64,000 nucleotides of DNA from Amyloporia xantha (Eukaryota > Basidiomycota > Agaricomycetes > Polyporales > Adustoporiaceae). The notes below the pieces were generated by a model. The model was not told the DNA's origin, did no database searches, and was given only the letters and a program-made list of their open reading frames with translations. Positions 48,385-60,055 of this stretch are shown here, piece after piece; within the stretch, counting starts at the first letter, position 1, and the number at the start of each line of letters is the position of its first letter. Position numbers and translations under genes: made by a program. The DNA is taken from assembly GCA_036971615.1 (NCBI GenBank), contig JAYKKR010000001.1, positions 1,674,001-1,738,000 on the forward strand. The letters are read 5' to 3'.

Positions 48385-48483
48385 GGCCGGCTAGCTCAGT
48401 TGGTTAGAGCGTGGTGCTAATATTGATGTGACTTGCACATGCTATGTACGCCAAGGTCGGCGGTTCGACCCCGTCGTTGGCCA
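48385..48483 (+). tRNA. tRNA-Ile (anticodon AAU) with intron
   Basis: A complete cloverleaf can be drawn. Acceptor arms are GGCCGGC/GTTGGCC with two G-U pairs. The D arm is GCTC/GAGC around AGTTGGTTA. The anticodon stem is TGGTG/CGCCA and the T arm GGCGG/CCGTC with loop TTCGACC. The loop CTAATA places anticodon AAT at 48419-48421. A 25-nt intron (48423-48447) follows position 37, the canonical site. The mature RNA would be 74 nt with discriminator A at 48483. CCA is not encoded, as usual in eukaryotes. Confidence 0.93.
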
Positions 48484-48487
48484 GATC

Positions 48488-48491
48488 TTTT
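48488..48491 (+). terminator. Pol III terminator of tRNA-Ile
   Basis: A TTTT run lies four bases after the tRNA's 3' end, the usual RNA polymerase III stop signal. Confidence 0.7.
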
Positions 48492-48879
48492 GTGAATAGA
48501 TATTTTTATACGAAGTTCCATGGTCATCTATACTACAAGAGCTGTGGACTTTTTCTCACGGTAGACAAACACGTAGACAAAAATGATATCTGATTGGCTG
48601 ACGCGTCGCGACTCGAGGCGCCCACACACGAGCCCACTCTCTGTACTTACAAGTTACCGTACATATGCACGGCGTGTGCGTTCTCTCTCCTGCATCACTC
48701 ATCACGGCTATCCGACTTTCGAATACTTACTGTATCTCAGTATCTGCTCCGACGTTGCCTCTGGACTCTGGAGCTTCCCTCGGTGGGAGGTCCTGCTCCT
48801 ATTCGCAGTTGGAGCCGACTCCGAGTCTGACAGGCTGTATTTATATGTGTGCTGTGCCGCGACACCAACCGCACTCACA

Positions 48880-49093
48880 GGATGTACAGGATTCACTCCA
48901 ACAGCCAACTTCGTTGGCTACCGCGCCTCAGGGGCAATCTTCGAACTGTCAGTCACAAGGTCACCGATGCTGCCGTAAACGCGAGAGGATGTACGGGAAT
49001 TCGCTCCAACAACCAACTCCGTCGGCTACAGCGCCTCAGGGGCAATCTTCGAACTGTCGGTCAGAAGGGATGCGTCGCTCAAGACGCCTGCAC
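48880..49093. repeat. 107-bp imperfect tandem repeat (two copies)
   Basis: Unit 1 starts at 48880 (GGATGTACAGGATTC) and unit 2 at 48987 (GGATGTACGGGAATTC). The core GCGCCTCAGGGGCAATCTTC is identical in both. A third, more diverged start (GGATGTACAGGATCTGC) lies at 49149. The repeats are inside the Helitron-like element. An open frame across them is an accident of the repeat. Confidence 0.75.
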
Positions 49094-49393
49094 CCTCCCG
49101 CCGTACTTACTGTACATACATGTGCATCACGCACTGACCATACACAGAGGATGTACAGGATCTGCTCTGAAGTTCTGGTGACTGACTCCTAGGGGTAGCT
49201 TCTAAACCGTCGGTCAGGAAGTCAACGGTGTCACCATGAGCTTCGGCAACAAGACTCTCTTCTCATAACCGAGACTTATGATGTTCCTGTTTTGTTCCCA
49301 GTGGCTGTTTTATCATGTACCGGAGTATCTGCTCAAGTAGTATCATGTTTAGACTGCTCTTGGGCTGCGGTTTGCTCAACGCCAAATACGCAT

Positions 49394-49438
49394 GGGGCCA
49401 TGAAGCCGACCACCATTAGGTGGGCGGCTGAGTGGCCC
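49394..49438. repeat. Hairpin copy 1
   Basis: Outer stem GGGCCA (49395-49400) with TGGCCC (49433-49438). Inner stem AGCCGACCACC (49404-49414) with GGTGGGCGGCT (49419-49429), one A-G mismatch and a 4-nt loop. It is repeated at 49559-49603 with a paired base change. Confidence 0.75.
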
Positions 49439-49558
49439 TACATGAAACCAAATATGTTTGTCCCTTTAATCGAGCTTACAGTAGCCTGTCCATTGTACTG
49501 TAATAGTAAACATTAGCTGTAAATTACTGTTCAAATTTCTTCACTTTCACATAGGCAC

Positions 49559-49603
49559 GGGGCCACGAAGCTGACCACCGCAAGGTGGGCAGCTGAGTGG
49601 CCC
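49559..49603. repeat. Hairpin copy 2
   Basis: Same fold as copy 1: GGGCCA/TGGCCC outer stem and AGCTGACCACC/GGTGGGCAGCT inner stem. The C-G pair of copy 1 (AGCCG/CGGCT) is T-A here (AGCTG/CAGCT), so the pairing is kept. Further out, TCACATAG before and CTATGTGA after the copy can also pair. Confidence 0.75.
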
Positions 49604-50051
49604 TATGTGAGACTTCGGAGACTCAAGGGCTGTGACTGGTGGCCTACTACCTGATCTGAGTCTGTACATACTGTGTGGTAGACTTGAAATCGGAACAGTG
49701 TGCAATTTTTTTTGAATCTTACATATTTTCACTGAAAGCCCGTAGCGAAGCACGGGTAACTGCTAGTTAACTACATACATAGGCATGTTCATGCCGCATT
49801 TCGCAATTATTTTTGAGTCCCACCAAAGGACTTCAGAACAAAAGAGTGATATTCACGATGCAATTGATCGCAATACGAGATAATGGTGCCAAGCGTTGTG
49901 ATTTTATAGCTACTAGTCCCAACCAAAATGCGAGAGTCCAATATAGTCCGTGTGCATCATTACAGAGAAATACTGATTACCGGAGAAATACTGCAGGGTC
50001 CTAAGAAAGGCATTCGCTGAATATTCAGTGTCAAAGCAATCATGTCACCCT

Positions 50052-50898
50052 TTACAGCGCAACTACAGCACCCGCAACAGCTCCAACGACCATCACGGCC
50101 CATGAGCCCAAGCTGAAATCAAAACGAGCGGGCGAGCCATTGAAATTAGTGCCAGTAGAAGCAGGTGCGGAAGAAGTGCCTGAACTGGAAGGCGCGGTGC
50201 TAGACGGAGAAGAAGCGGAGGAGGAACCGCTGCCCGTCGAAGACGCAGATCCAGAAGAGGTAAGGGATGCCGACCTAGTCCATGATCAACAACTATTAAC
50301 AAGGAGTCCCTGGAAAGTACTCACGAGAGAGTTGAGCTGCCAGAAGCCGTCGTGGAACTGGACACAGTAGAAGGAGTCTGCGCGATACTGAACTGGCCCG
50401 ACTGCCCATAGATAGTGTTGATGTCCCTAATGAAAGCGAGGTGAGACGTTCTGTGAATGGGGCCGCGGCTAACATGCACTCACGTCACGTTGATGGCCTC
50501 CAGCATGTATCCATCACTAGTGAACATTCCTGGTCAAACACCATCACAATAACATTGAAAAAATGAAGTCCCATACCCAGCAGGAACGATAGGCAGCGTG
50601 AAACTCAAGAAACCCAGGGAAGGGTCAATGTTGGTACCGATACCGAACGAGTTGTGGAAATTGGCGGGGTTTACCAGTTCCAGCGAAAACCGAGTAGTGG
50701 TATCAGTGGTAGACCAGCTGATGTTGGTCTGGGTGCCACTCTGCCAGTTAGTCGGGGTCTGCAGAACAACTGAGATGCCCTGGGCAGCCGCATAGGAAAC
50801 AAGGGCAGCGAGAGTGCTATAAACGAGTTGACAGATAAGATACGTGCGCACTTGAGCAGCCAGGGAAGTAGGAGAACGCACATAACCTTGCCGAACAT
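50052..50898 (-). CDS. GPI-anchored Kre9/Knh1-like cell-surface protein
   Basis: 204 aa. Exons (minus strand) 50882-50898, 50577-50816, 50484-50516, 50325-50426 and 50052-50274. The start MFGKVITLAALVSYAAAQ is a signal peptide, interrupted by intron 1 after 17 nt. The mature part (VVLQTPTNWQSGTQTNISW, then NFHNSFGIGTNIDPSLGFL) fits the Kre9/Knh1-like domain of Ser/Thr-rich GPI proteins. A Ser/Thr/Ala-rich linker of about 70 residues follows. The C-terminus is a GPI-type hydrophobic tail, VMVVGAVAGAVVAL. The protein would be outside the cell in the wall or membrane; family members affect beta-glucan in yeast. Its exact role is unknown. Confidence 0.85.
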
Positions 50899-51470
50899 TC
50901 TGAACTAGGAGGGTAAACGGTACTTTTGACGAGGTGAGGGGGCGGAGGGATGAAAGGGAGGGCAGGACGACGTCGCACAAGAGGATGGGATGCGCTGTCT
51001 GCTGACTTTTGTACCTGCCTCACGCGTTTCGTTCCCACGTTGCTAGCGAGAACCTTCCAGCTCACGACAGCCGCGCGTCAGCCGATATTCTAAACTTGGT
51101 GGCGAATGATCATTTCGGAACTTTCTCGCCGCGACGCATGCCTTCCCAGGCAGGCCGAGCACAGGCTCACCCAGAATTTGGTTTCATGGACAGGACTGCA
51201 AGGCAGCCAGCCTCCGAATAGGCAGATATTATAGCGGTTCCTACACTACGTTACCCTCCAGACCGTCTTCATAGAATCCCGCCAGTGATAATAATGGCGC
51301 AAACATCCATGCAGCTTCTGTGGTCCCCGGTCATATGACAGTGATTTAGTGTGAAAAGAAGTTTTCTCATGCCACAGGCTTCGCTGCTTCAACGATAGAC
51401 CTGATACACCCAACCATCCCTTGACAGGAAGGCAGAACGAAGCGAGCATCGAAGCGACTATATCCGGCGG
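50899..51470. other. Intergenic: surface-protein promoter and Atp23 3' flank
   Basis: No gene recognised in this 570-bp stretch. The first 150 bp upstream of the surface-protein start are pyrimidine-rich on the minus strand. Confidence 0.4.
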
Positions 51471-52429
51471 CTAGTATATCTGTGTGTTCACGCGGTCAGC
51501 GTCTGTCCTACAACTTGATGATGGCAGCAATACCTCGTCGAATGGCCTTGTATCGTTGAAACAGCTCTCCCATACCTCATTGACGGCGCGCTCCGCAGTA
51601 GCTTCGTCCGGACACGCCGCATTTGCCCGCACGGACAGTATAGCACGCCGGCGAACGCATGCCTGAAGGTGTAGTATGTAAACTTTCGGCATTTATGTGC
51701 AGAGTTGAAGACTCCCTACTCACCTGATGCTGCTTCGAGAACGCTACGAAGCCCCGACGAAGCTCACGACTCCACCGGCAGTCGCCACTCAGACTATTTG
51801 CACGGATCTTGGTTGCATATCACGTTGGTCTTGCATACTACACGCGACGCGATGACAAAACGGCCCACCTCGCTGCATGCATGATGCCTCAGGTTGTTCC
51901 AGTCGACCTTGAATTTGGCGTGATCGTACATGTGCACGAGTTCATGTACCATTGTGTCTTCCATGTGGTTCTTGCTGAAGAACCGGCCCTGGCAAAGTAC
52001 GACTGCTCCTGCTTCAGGGCTAAAGCCCCCAGCTCGGGTGTAATCGCATGGTGAACAAACTATGTCCTTCGACGATACTTCGACGCCAGACAGTCTCAGG
52101 TGCTTTAACATGAAGACAACTGCTGGACCTATGATTGACGATGTGCCATACATTCGTAGAACGGAGACTCAGCGAATTTCCGGTCGAAGAGAAGGACACA
52201 GGGAAGTAGAGGCCCACTGATACTGACTGTAATTCATCAACTCCCTCTTCCACTTCTCGCATGTCTGACCGTGGTAGCGCTCCATGTCGGCTTGCCGCTC
52301 TTCAGGGGTCCCTCCAAGTCCTGTTATGACTGAGAACGTGCGACGCCATCGTTCAAAGGTAGAATTGTCGCGGCCAGAGTCGCCAGTGCTTGCACTGCTG
52401 GCACCGCTGTCGTCTCCGGTGTCAGGCAT
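51471..52429 (-). CDS. ATP23: Mitochondrial inner-membrane protease Atp23
   Basis: Metalloprotease that processes and helps assemble subunit 6 of the F1Fo ATP synthase in the intermembrane space. 240 aa in five exons (minus strand): 52228-52429, 51869-52167, 51724-51807, 51534-51662, 51471-51479. The zinc motif is [10 protein letters not shown] (HExxH). Other Atp23 features are [30 protein letters not shown] and the end [11 protein letters not shown]. The last exon is only 9 nt (Ile-Tyr-stop). Reading through instead would add about 18 unrelated residues, while the spliced end matches the family. The N-terminus is Ser/Gly/Asp-rich and has no clear presequence, as expected for a twin-Cys import substrate. 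Confidence 0.93.
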
Positions 52430-52545
52430 AAGATGGCAAGACGGAAAACCGAATGATAGGGTTCACGTGATGCGCGTCGCGCCGACGACCCAGATCAAAT
52501 CTCAGATCTCACTTCGATCGACCTCGGCATGCATTCATACCACTA

Positions 52546-53047
52546 CTCAGTGGCCCTTATCAATTCTCTCCCTCCCGAAATTCCCTGCGCAGGCTGCGCT
52601 GCCCTTGGCACTGGTCGGCATGATGGGCCATGTGGCGTCTACCTTGAAATAGCTTCGACCTCCCAAATATGGCAACTCTATGACAGATCCACACAGCGTA
52701 TGCATAAATATTCACACTCCGCCGGTTTAAGCCGTTTCCCCGAGCTCGTACATCTGATCACGGTGGGGTATCTGAGGCGTTTGTGTAATGTTCCGTTGTC
52801 GATGTAAATAAATATCCAGCTATTTATGTAGTTATGATGCTTTTTCTCATGCGGTCGACTCTTTCAACAGCCTTGAAGTTGAAGGACGGCTGCTGACGAC
52901 GCCACAAGAAGGATTTGGAAGTCCGACCATGGCGACTGCAAAATACCAAGACGCCGGTACCAGATCTGATCACTGATTAGTGGCTTCATGCCGTGCGGGG
53001 GTCTCCCGGGAATTTAGGGAGGGAGAGAATTGATAAGGGCCACTAAG
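52546..53047. mobile_element. TA-flanked MITE with 40-bp terminal inverted repeats
   Basis: Left TIR 52546-52585 and right TIR 53008-53047 are inverted copies differing at 2 of 40 positions; both begin CTYAGTGGCCCTTATCAATT. The element is flanked by TA on both sides (52544-52545 and 53048-53049), the target duplication of Tc1/mariner elements. The 502-bp body has no transposase. It lies 117 bp upstream of the Atp23 start codon and 131 bp from the stop of the enoyl-CoA hydratase gene. Confidence 0.85.
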
Positions 53048-53177
53048 TACTTGCAATCAACAAACAGCGCGGATGTCAAGCAAACAAGGGAGCTAGACGA
53101 CTGTAGAGCACACTGCATCTGTTCTGTTTAGGTTCCACCGAGGACTTAATGAAAACAACGGTATCAAAAGTAACATG

Positions 53178-54439
53178 TCATAACTTGGCTGGATTGACCC
53201 AGACTGGTTTGCGTTTCTGATCCGGACAGTCGTTAGGTTTTATAACAGGCGGATCACTGAAACACGACATACCTCAGCAAACGCCTTCAGACCCTCCTAA
53301 TGCATCTCAGCTCATGAGCGAATGAAACGATGATTACACGGTGGCCTTATCTGACCTTGATGTTCTCCCCAGCGTAGAGCCGTCTGCTTTCCTTTGAACG
53401 CGCGTGCGCAGCAACGACATCTTCTACATCCGCGTGCTGATTGGTAAGAAGCAGGGCACATTTCGTACTCTGAACAGAATCTGGCGAGTTCAAAGTGATT
53501 TCGGTCGCCCAAGCCAATGCCGTGGAAAGCACTTCAGACTTCGGCACGACTTTATTGACGCTGAGGTACGTACAGAGAGATCAACCAAGCTTGTATCACA
53601 AAAATGTCACGGAGCTCACAATCCGAAACGAACAGCTGCCTCTGTTGCTGAAATGTTCCTCCCCAATAATAGCATCTCGCCGGCGAGCTGTCAACAGTAT
53701 GCTCGATCAGAGGATGCAGATTAGACAAAAACCAGGTGATTACTTGATGACCAGCAATTCTCGCAAGCCTAGGCATGCCTGAATATTATTTATTACTGTT
53801 CATGGCCTTGTCGAGAGGGAGCGACGTTACAAACCGCCCTGTACGGCAGCGACGCCGCGTTTAACCTCTGGGAGTGCGAAAGTTGCATCTTCACTAGCGA
53901 TGACTAGATCGCAATTCAATATGATTTCCACGCCGCCGCCGTATGCCCCACCATTGACAGCGGCGATGATGGGCTTGGAAGAGGTCGTCCTGCGAGAGAT
54001 CGACCCGAAACCATGGACATCGGAAATTGTCTCTTCACCTTCGTCTCCGGTGTTGCCACTTTGCTGGCGCTTGTTCCATCTAAGCATAGGGACATGAGAC
54101 CAGTTGCATGTTGTAAACTGCGACCATGGCTACGACACGCACGCAATCAAGTCCGCTCCAGCGCAGAATGCCCTACCTTCACCAGTGATAACCACCACCC
54201 TATCCAAACGTCATTAAAGAGCTCCTCTGCAACCGTGTACAGACAGACCAGAGGTTAGGTTGGTCGTCGAACCAATCTAATACGCGTGCGATATCATCTG
54301 ACATGGTAGGTGTCATAGCATTGAGTGACCGTGGCCGATTGAACGTCAGGAGCATGACATGCTGATGAGGAAATGTGACCTTGATCTCATTGGAATAAGA
54401 GGGCGGTTGTTGGTAGTGGCCAGATGGTGCGTCTTTCAT
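53178..54439 (-). CDS. Enoyl-CoA hydratase/isomerase, probably peroxisomal
   Basis: 287 aa in eight exons (minus strand): 54249-54439, 54143-54199, 53835-54079, 53744-53778, 53620-53687, 53356-53560, 53273-53296, 53178-53216. Crotonase-fold motifs are VMLLTFNRPRSLNAM, GRAFCAGADL (oxyanion hole), PIIAAVNGGAYGGGVE with LPEVKRG, and VNKVVPKSEV. The family hydrates enoyl-CoA or shifts double bases in acyl-CoA breakdown. The C-terminus AKL is a peroxisomal PTS1-type signal. The final two exons are short (24 and 39 nt). The specific substrate cannot be told from the sequence; a methylglutaconyl-CoA hydratase role is also possible. Confidence 0.9.
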
Positions 54440-54660
54440 CCTGGGTCGACGTTGATGCAGTGCGACACCGCGAGTCCGATCATTAGCGACCGTGCCGGTC
54501 AATTCGATCGGCAGATCTCCAGCGCGGGGAAATTCCCCGAGAGCGGGCTGGCGAGGTTAGGGTTGGGTCCTGGCCTGCCTTGGAGCTCTCATCGCAAGAG
54601 ACAGTGAATGCAAGCCTTGAAGTAACCCTTACAGACTTGGTTCCATTTATTCATGTGCTA

Positions 54661-55757
54661 TCAATCTTTGAGACAAAACTCCCATGTGCGGTCCTCTCCA
54701 CCTTCGCCGGTCTTCCCCTGACCATGTGCTCTTTCACCTTTCGTCATACGATGTTCGTAACCTCTCCATGCCTGCCTATGGAACGTGAATGAGCGGAGTT
54801 GAATAAAGCGAGGGTTCGGTTTGCTACTCGCTGACGAGGGCGGTGGGGGATTTTTGGCCAGTTTCGGCAAATCCCTGAGACAAAGGAATTGGCCAGTAAA
54901 TATCGACCACCTGCAGCGGTGAAAGCAATGGCTCACCATAGAGTATATGGAGGAACGTTCCGCAGGGTGATCAGGATGGTGCCGCGGCTAGTGACATCAG
55001 CGCTCCCCGAGTCGTCTTCATGTCCATCAATTTCCGAATCGTGGTTCTGAAGATCGTCGTCGTCGTCGTCTTCGTCGTCTTTGCCCTGCTTCCGCTTGCG
55101 CAGCTTTGTCACCATCGGTATGGAACCTGTAACAAGCATATTTGCGGTGGAACGAAGGAAGCCCAGTATCAATAACTGATTTGACAGAATATTTCTGTCC
55201 TGATCAGTTATTCCCCTTCCTATATGAAGCAACCTGTTAAATGAGCCGAAAAATTGCTATCGAGAGCCAAGAGCGACTCACCTGCATGAGGAAAATTCCA
55301 AACGATCTTATCCCAGGTTCTACCCTTCAAAGGCGGGCATTTCTCGAGCTTCGTAGCATCCACACCAAATACAACTTCTACACCTTTACTCCGTAGGAGA
55401 TTGATGATGTCCGCGGCATCTGGATATTTTGTGTAGCAGTCTTCTTCGCTATCAAGTGCCGTCGCAGTTACGTTGGATGGTGGCAGGAACTCGAGTGACG
55501 ACGGTGGATTGATCACCAACGCACGAGAAAACGAGAAGTTGCCTTCTCCCACACATAAGATTCGATCTGTTGGCTTGAAGGGGATGGTGGGTGGTCGAAG
55601 AACTGCCTTGCTTTTTCCCCGCAGACTGAGAACCTTTCTTGCCCTTCTCCGCGACTTGCGCGGCAAGTGTAGCTTCCTGCTTCTTCTTAAGTCTAGATTG
55701 TTGCGACGACAATGCGGTCTTGAGCGATGTCTTCTTCCCACCTTTGCCCTTGGCCAT
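54661..55757 (-). CDS. BMT5: BMT5-like 25S rRNA methyltransferase (DUF2431)
   Basis: About 307 aa as modelled (minus strand): 55656-55757, 55282-55606, 54937-55219, 54661-54874. The SAM-binding box GEGNFSFSRAL, ATALDSEEDCYTKYP, the NFPHAG motif and DQDRNILSNQLLILGFLRS mark the yeast Bmt5 family, which methylates N3 of a uridine in 25S rRNA in the nucleolus. An acidic loop (DDEDDDDDD) and ITLRNVPPYTLW follow. The N-terminus (MAKGKGGKKTSL, basic and Gln/Lys-rich) is in another frame from the rest. A 49-nt intron (55607-55655) with a weak AAG acceptor would join them. Alternatively one base is gained at GGGGAAAAA (about 55616-55624), which would be a frameshift. Confidence 0.85.
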
Positions 55758-55979
55758 GGTATATGATAATTCAAAAGATCGGATTCGGCGGCTGTTTGGA
55801 ACGGAAGCCTTTGGTACACATGCCAATACAACGCCAAATCCTCGATCGTGGGGGAACGTGGCAACGACACGCATACAGCACGCCAAGCGCTCTATTACTT
55901 AGCTCATACATCTTCATCACACTCAGAGAGTGCATATCACCACTTGATCCTAGTCGCTCCTTACTATACTTGTACCAAG
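55758..55979. promoter_or_regulatory. Divergent promoter between BMT5-like and RAMP4-like genes
   Basis: 222 bp separate the two start codons, which face away from each other. No specific operator was recognised. Shared control is possible. Confidence 0.5.
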
Positions 55980-56290
55980 ATGGTTGGTCTGCTCCTCTAT
56001 GCCCATGTCAAGAAATCTGAGACACTTACATTGGCCAACAGCCCACTGAATTTGAACTGCGCCATAGGAACGCACAGTTCGCTGAAAAAGCTCGCGCTGG
56101 CAAGAAGCCAACCAAATCATCTCGAAAAGAGCTCCTTGCAAAACGAAGTCCCCTCAGCTTATGGGCACTCGGTATTATCCTGTTCGTTGTTGTGGGCGGA
56201 GGTATGCATCTAAGGTCATAGACACACATCCCATTTACTCATGTCGTCTGACCAGTGATACTGGAACTCCTGAAGATGTTCTTCCTTTGA
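55980..56290 (+). CDS. YSY6: RAMP4/SERP1-like ER membrane protein
   Basis: 65 aa; tail-anchored protein of the ER translocon linked to membrane-protein stress (SERP1/RAMP4, yeast Ysy6). Exons 55980-55982, 56042-56201, 56256-56290. The first coding exon is only the ATG, followed by a 59-nt intron, so the gene is invisible to plain ORF searches. The mature start is MPTEFELRHRNAQFAEKA, then a basic AGKKPTKSSRKELL, then one membrane span WALGIILFVVVGGVILELL. It ends KMFFL. Length and layout match the family. Confidence 0.93.
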
Positions 56291-56482
56291 TGACTGGTAC
56301 GCAGAGGGGGCTTAGCTGTGGGAGCCGCCTTGGGTTGATCCATGCACTCGCAAACGTCCAGTGTGGGTTGTACTGTACAACAAGCATCGGTTTCATCATT
56401 ACAATTACTGGCCCTTGCAATCACTTCATAGATATACACGCAAACGTGCCGATGAACAGTCCTGAACATGTCCGTCAGTGAC

Positions 56483-58409
<1,927 letters not shown>

Positions 58410-58827
58410 GGTCGGATGTGGTGGGAAAGACCTGTACTGTCAGGCTGTTGTTGTGGTCGTCTCGATGAATGAGCGCGTAGTCAATACAGATGTCGGGCGA
58501 CTAGGGCTAAAGTAGGAGCGAAGAGCGTGCGGCCATATGTTCCAGGTTGAGACGCGTTATGTCCGTGTGACCGAGCGCGTTTGCGGTTCGTGTGTCACAT
58601 GCATTCTGTCACGCGCCATACAAGGTTGTCAGCAGCGCTTGATTGACTACGCAGTGTCCACCAACATACAGTAATAGTAGATTCTCATACTGCTGAACTA
58701 TCTAGGACAGAATGGACCGAATAGTGGGAAGGGTCGCATAGAATGAGCCTCACACAATGGTCCAAAACTAAGCAATATGAAGCCCTCTCTAGACGGTAAG
58801 GAGTGGACGGGTAACAAGTATGCCCAT

Positions 58828-59262
58828 TTATTTCGACTCGCTTTCCCACTTAGCAAACAACTTTTCTAGGTCAAATCTGGGGTCTTCAGGATCTGTGACC
58901 ACTGTATGCAGAAGAACATTAGTAATGTTACTCAACTTACCATGAAATTGCAAGGATGCGCGAAGCTTCCCCAAACTAAGCAACAAGGATTAGTGTACTG
59001 ACCTCCATCCTTTGAGCCCTCCTGCTTCCTCTTCCATGCCTCCTTCGCTTGCGCGATGAGATGCTCCCGTTCATGGATAGCATGGTGTTGCTTTTCCTCG
59101 TCGTGTGCTTTTTGTAGTGTCCGACGGTGAACGATTCCGTAGAAGACTCCTGTCAGTAGGGCTGTATACCGGACGACCTATCAAATTTTCGGAGCTTCCC
59201 CGTTTGTTCTACAATGTCAGGTCGACGAAAGGAGCACGTACGTTTACTGTTGAAGAGGCCAT
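58828..59262 (-). CDS. ATP21: ATP synthase subunit e
   Basis: 89 aa. Exons (minus strand) 59242-59262, 59003-59177 and 58828-58901. A membrane helix RYTALLTGVFYGIVHRRTLQ contains the GxxxG dimer motif (GVFYG) typical of subunit e (yeast Tim11/Atp21), which helps ATP synthase dimers bend the inner mitochondrial membrane. A coiled-coil-like part (HDEEKQHHAIHEREHLIAQA) and an end FDLEKLFAKWESK follow. The 101-nt second intron contains other donor-like sites (GTAAGTTGAG), so alternative forms are possible. Confidence 0.9.
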
Positions 59263-60055
59263 GGGTTTGTCCGCCTATTCCGGCCCACCGTGGTTTAGTG
59301 TAAGTGCAGAAATTAACCTGCCATCGCATAGTAGAAAATTCACGGGTTAGCTCCAATAAGAGACGTTTGAAGCGTACCGGTTCAGGACCACCAAGCAGTA
59401 CGCAGTACCGAGAGATGTGTTTTGACGTTGTGCTGTGAGTTGCGGGAACTTCAGGGTGATGCTGACGTAATCTTCAATCACCTGATATGAGTCGGCCGGA
59501 TCGGGACGCGAGTTGCAGCTGGATATTGAACTCCTACATCGGTCCCTATGCCGTGAATTCTTGAGCTGCTTCAGTTATTATTGCGATGCGAAAATAAAGT
59601 GGGCATGGTACTGGTGGTAATGATGACTTGTCTCATCGTTCTGCGAGATGAGGACATTCTCATTCTCATTCTCAGAGTTAAATAAGCATCTTTTGTCGGC
59701 TCTGCTCCTACAATCAGCAAACATCCACGTGGGACTTGCTTGTAATCTACCAGAATCAGAGGGAACAGGTGAACAGGTGTTTTTAGGCGAGAGATACCCA
59801 GGGGTATGTCAGTAAGTAGAAGATGTGTTTCGGCTCTGCGAGCACTGAGGTTCTGATACGTCATGTTTTATTGTCGATCTTATTTAATGTCGTGTAATAT
59901 ATCTAACCAATATGTGAGACGAAGTATCGGCTTATTTGAGTCTGAGGAATGATTCAATCCGCAAATTTTGTTTGAGTGTATGCGAATTGGGACCGAGATG
60001 AAGTTGCTGAGAACGTATTACCCACACCGCCGCCTCCAAATAGCGCCACGACCAC
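59263..60055. other. Divergent promoter region, no gene seen
   Basis: About 790 bp between subunit e and the Ies4-like gene. It contains a short CATTCT repeat near 59650. Nothing else is recognised. Confidence 0.4.

Larger units (their letters stand above)
48527..49766 (+). mobile_element. Non-autonomous Helitron-like element
   Basis: The candidate left end is TCTATACTAC after an A (48526), resembling the Helitron 5' consensus TCTMTAYTA. The candidate right end is CTAG (49763-49766) before a T (49767). About seven bases upstream of CTAG sits a hairpin, CCCGT (49739-49743) and ACGGG (49752-49756). Hairpin plus CTRR plus insertion between A and T is the Helitron signature. The 1240-bp body has no Rep/helicase gene. 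It holds a 107-bp tandem repeat and two larger hairpins. It begins 43 bp downstream of the tRNA gene. The call rests on the termini; other copies in the genome would confirm it. Confidence 0.7.

Noticed and set aside
48665..49192. 175-aa frame across the Helitron-like element
   Set aside because: Created by a 107-bp tandem repeat; no conserved domain and internal repeat of the peptide follows the DNA repeat.
50281..50370. Plus-strand frame at 50140-50370
   Set aside because: Antisense to the Ser/Thr-rich linker of the GPI protein.
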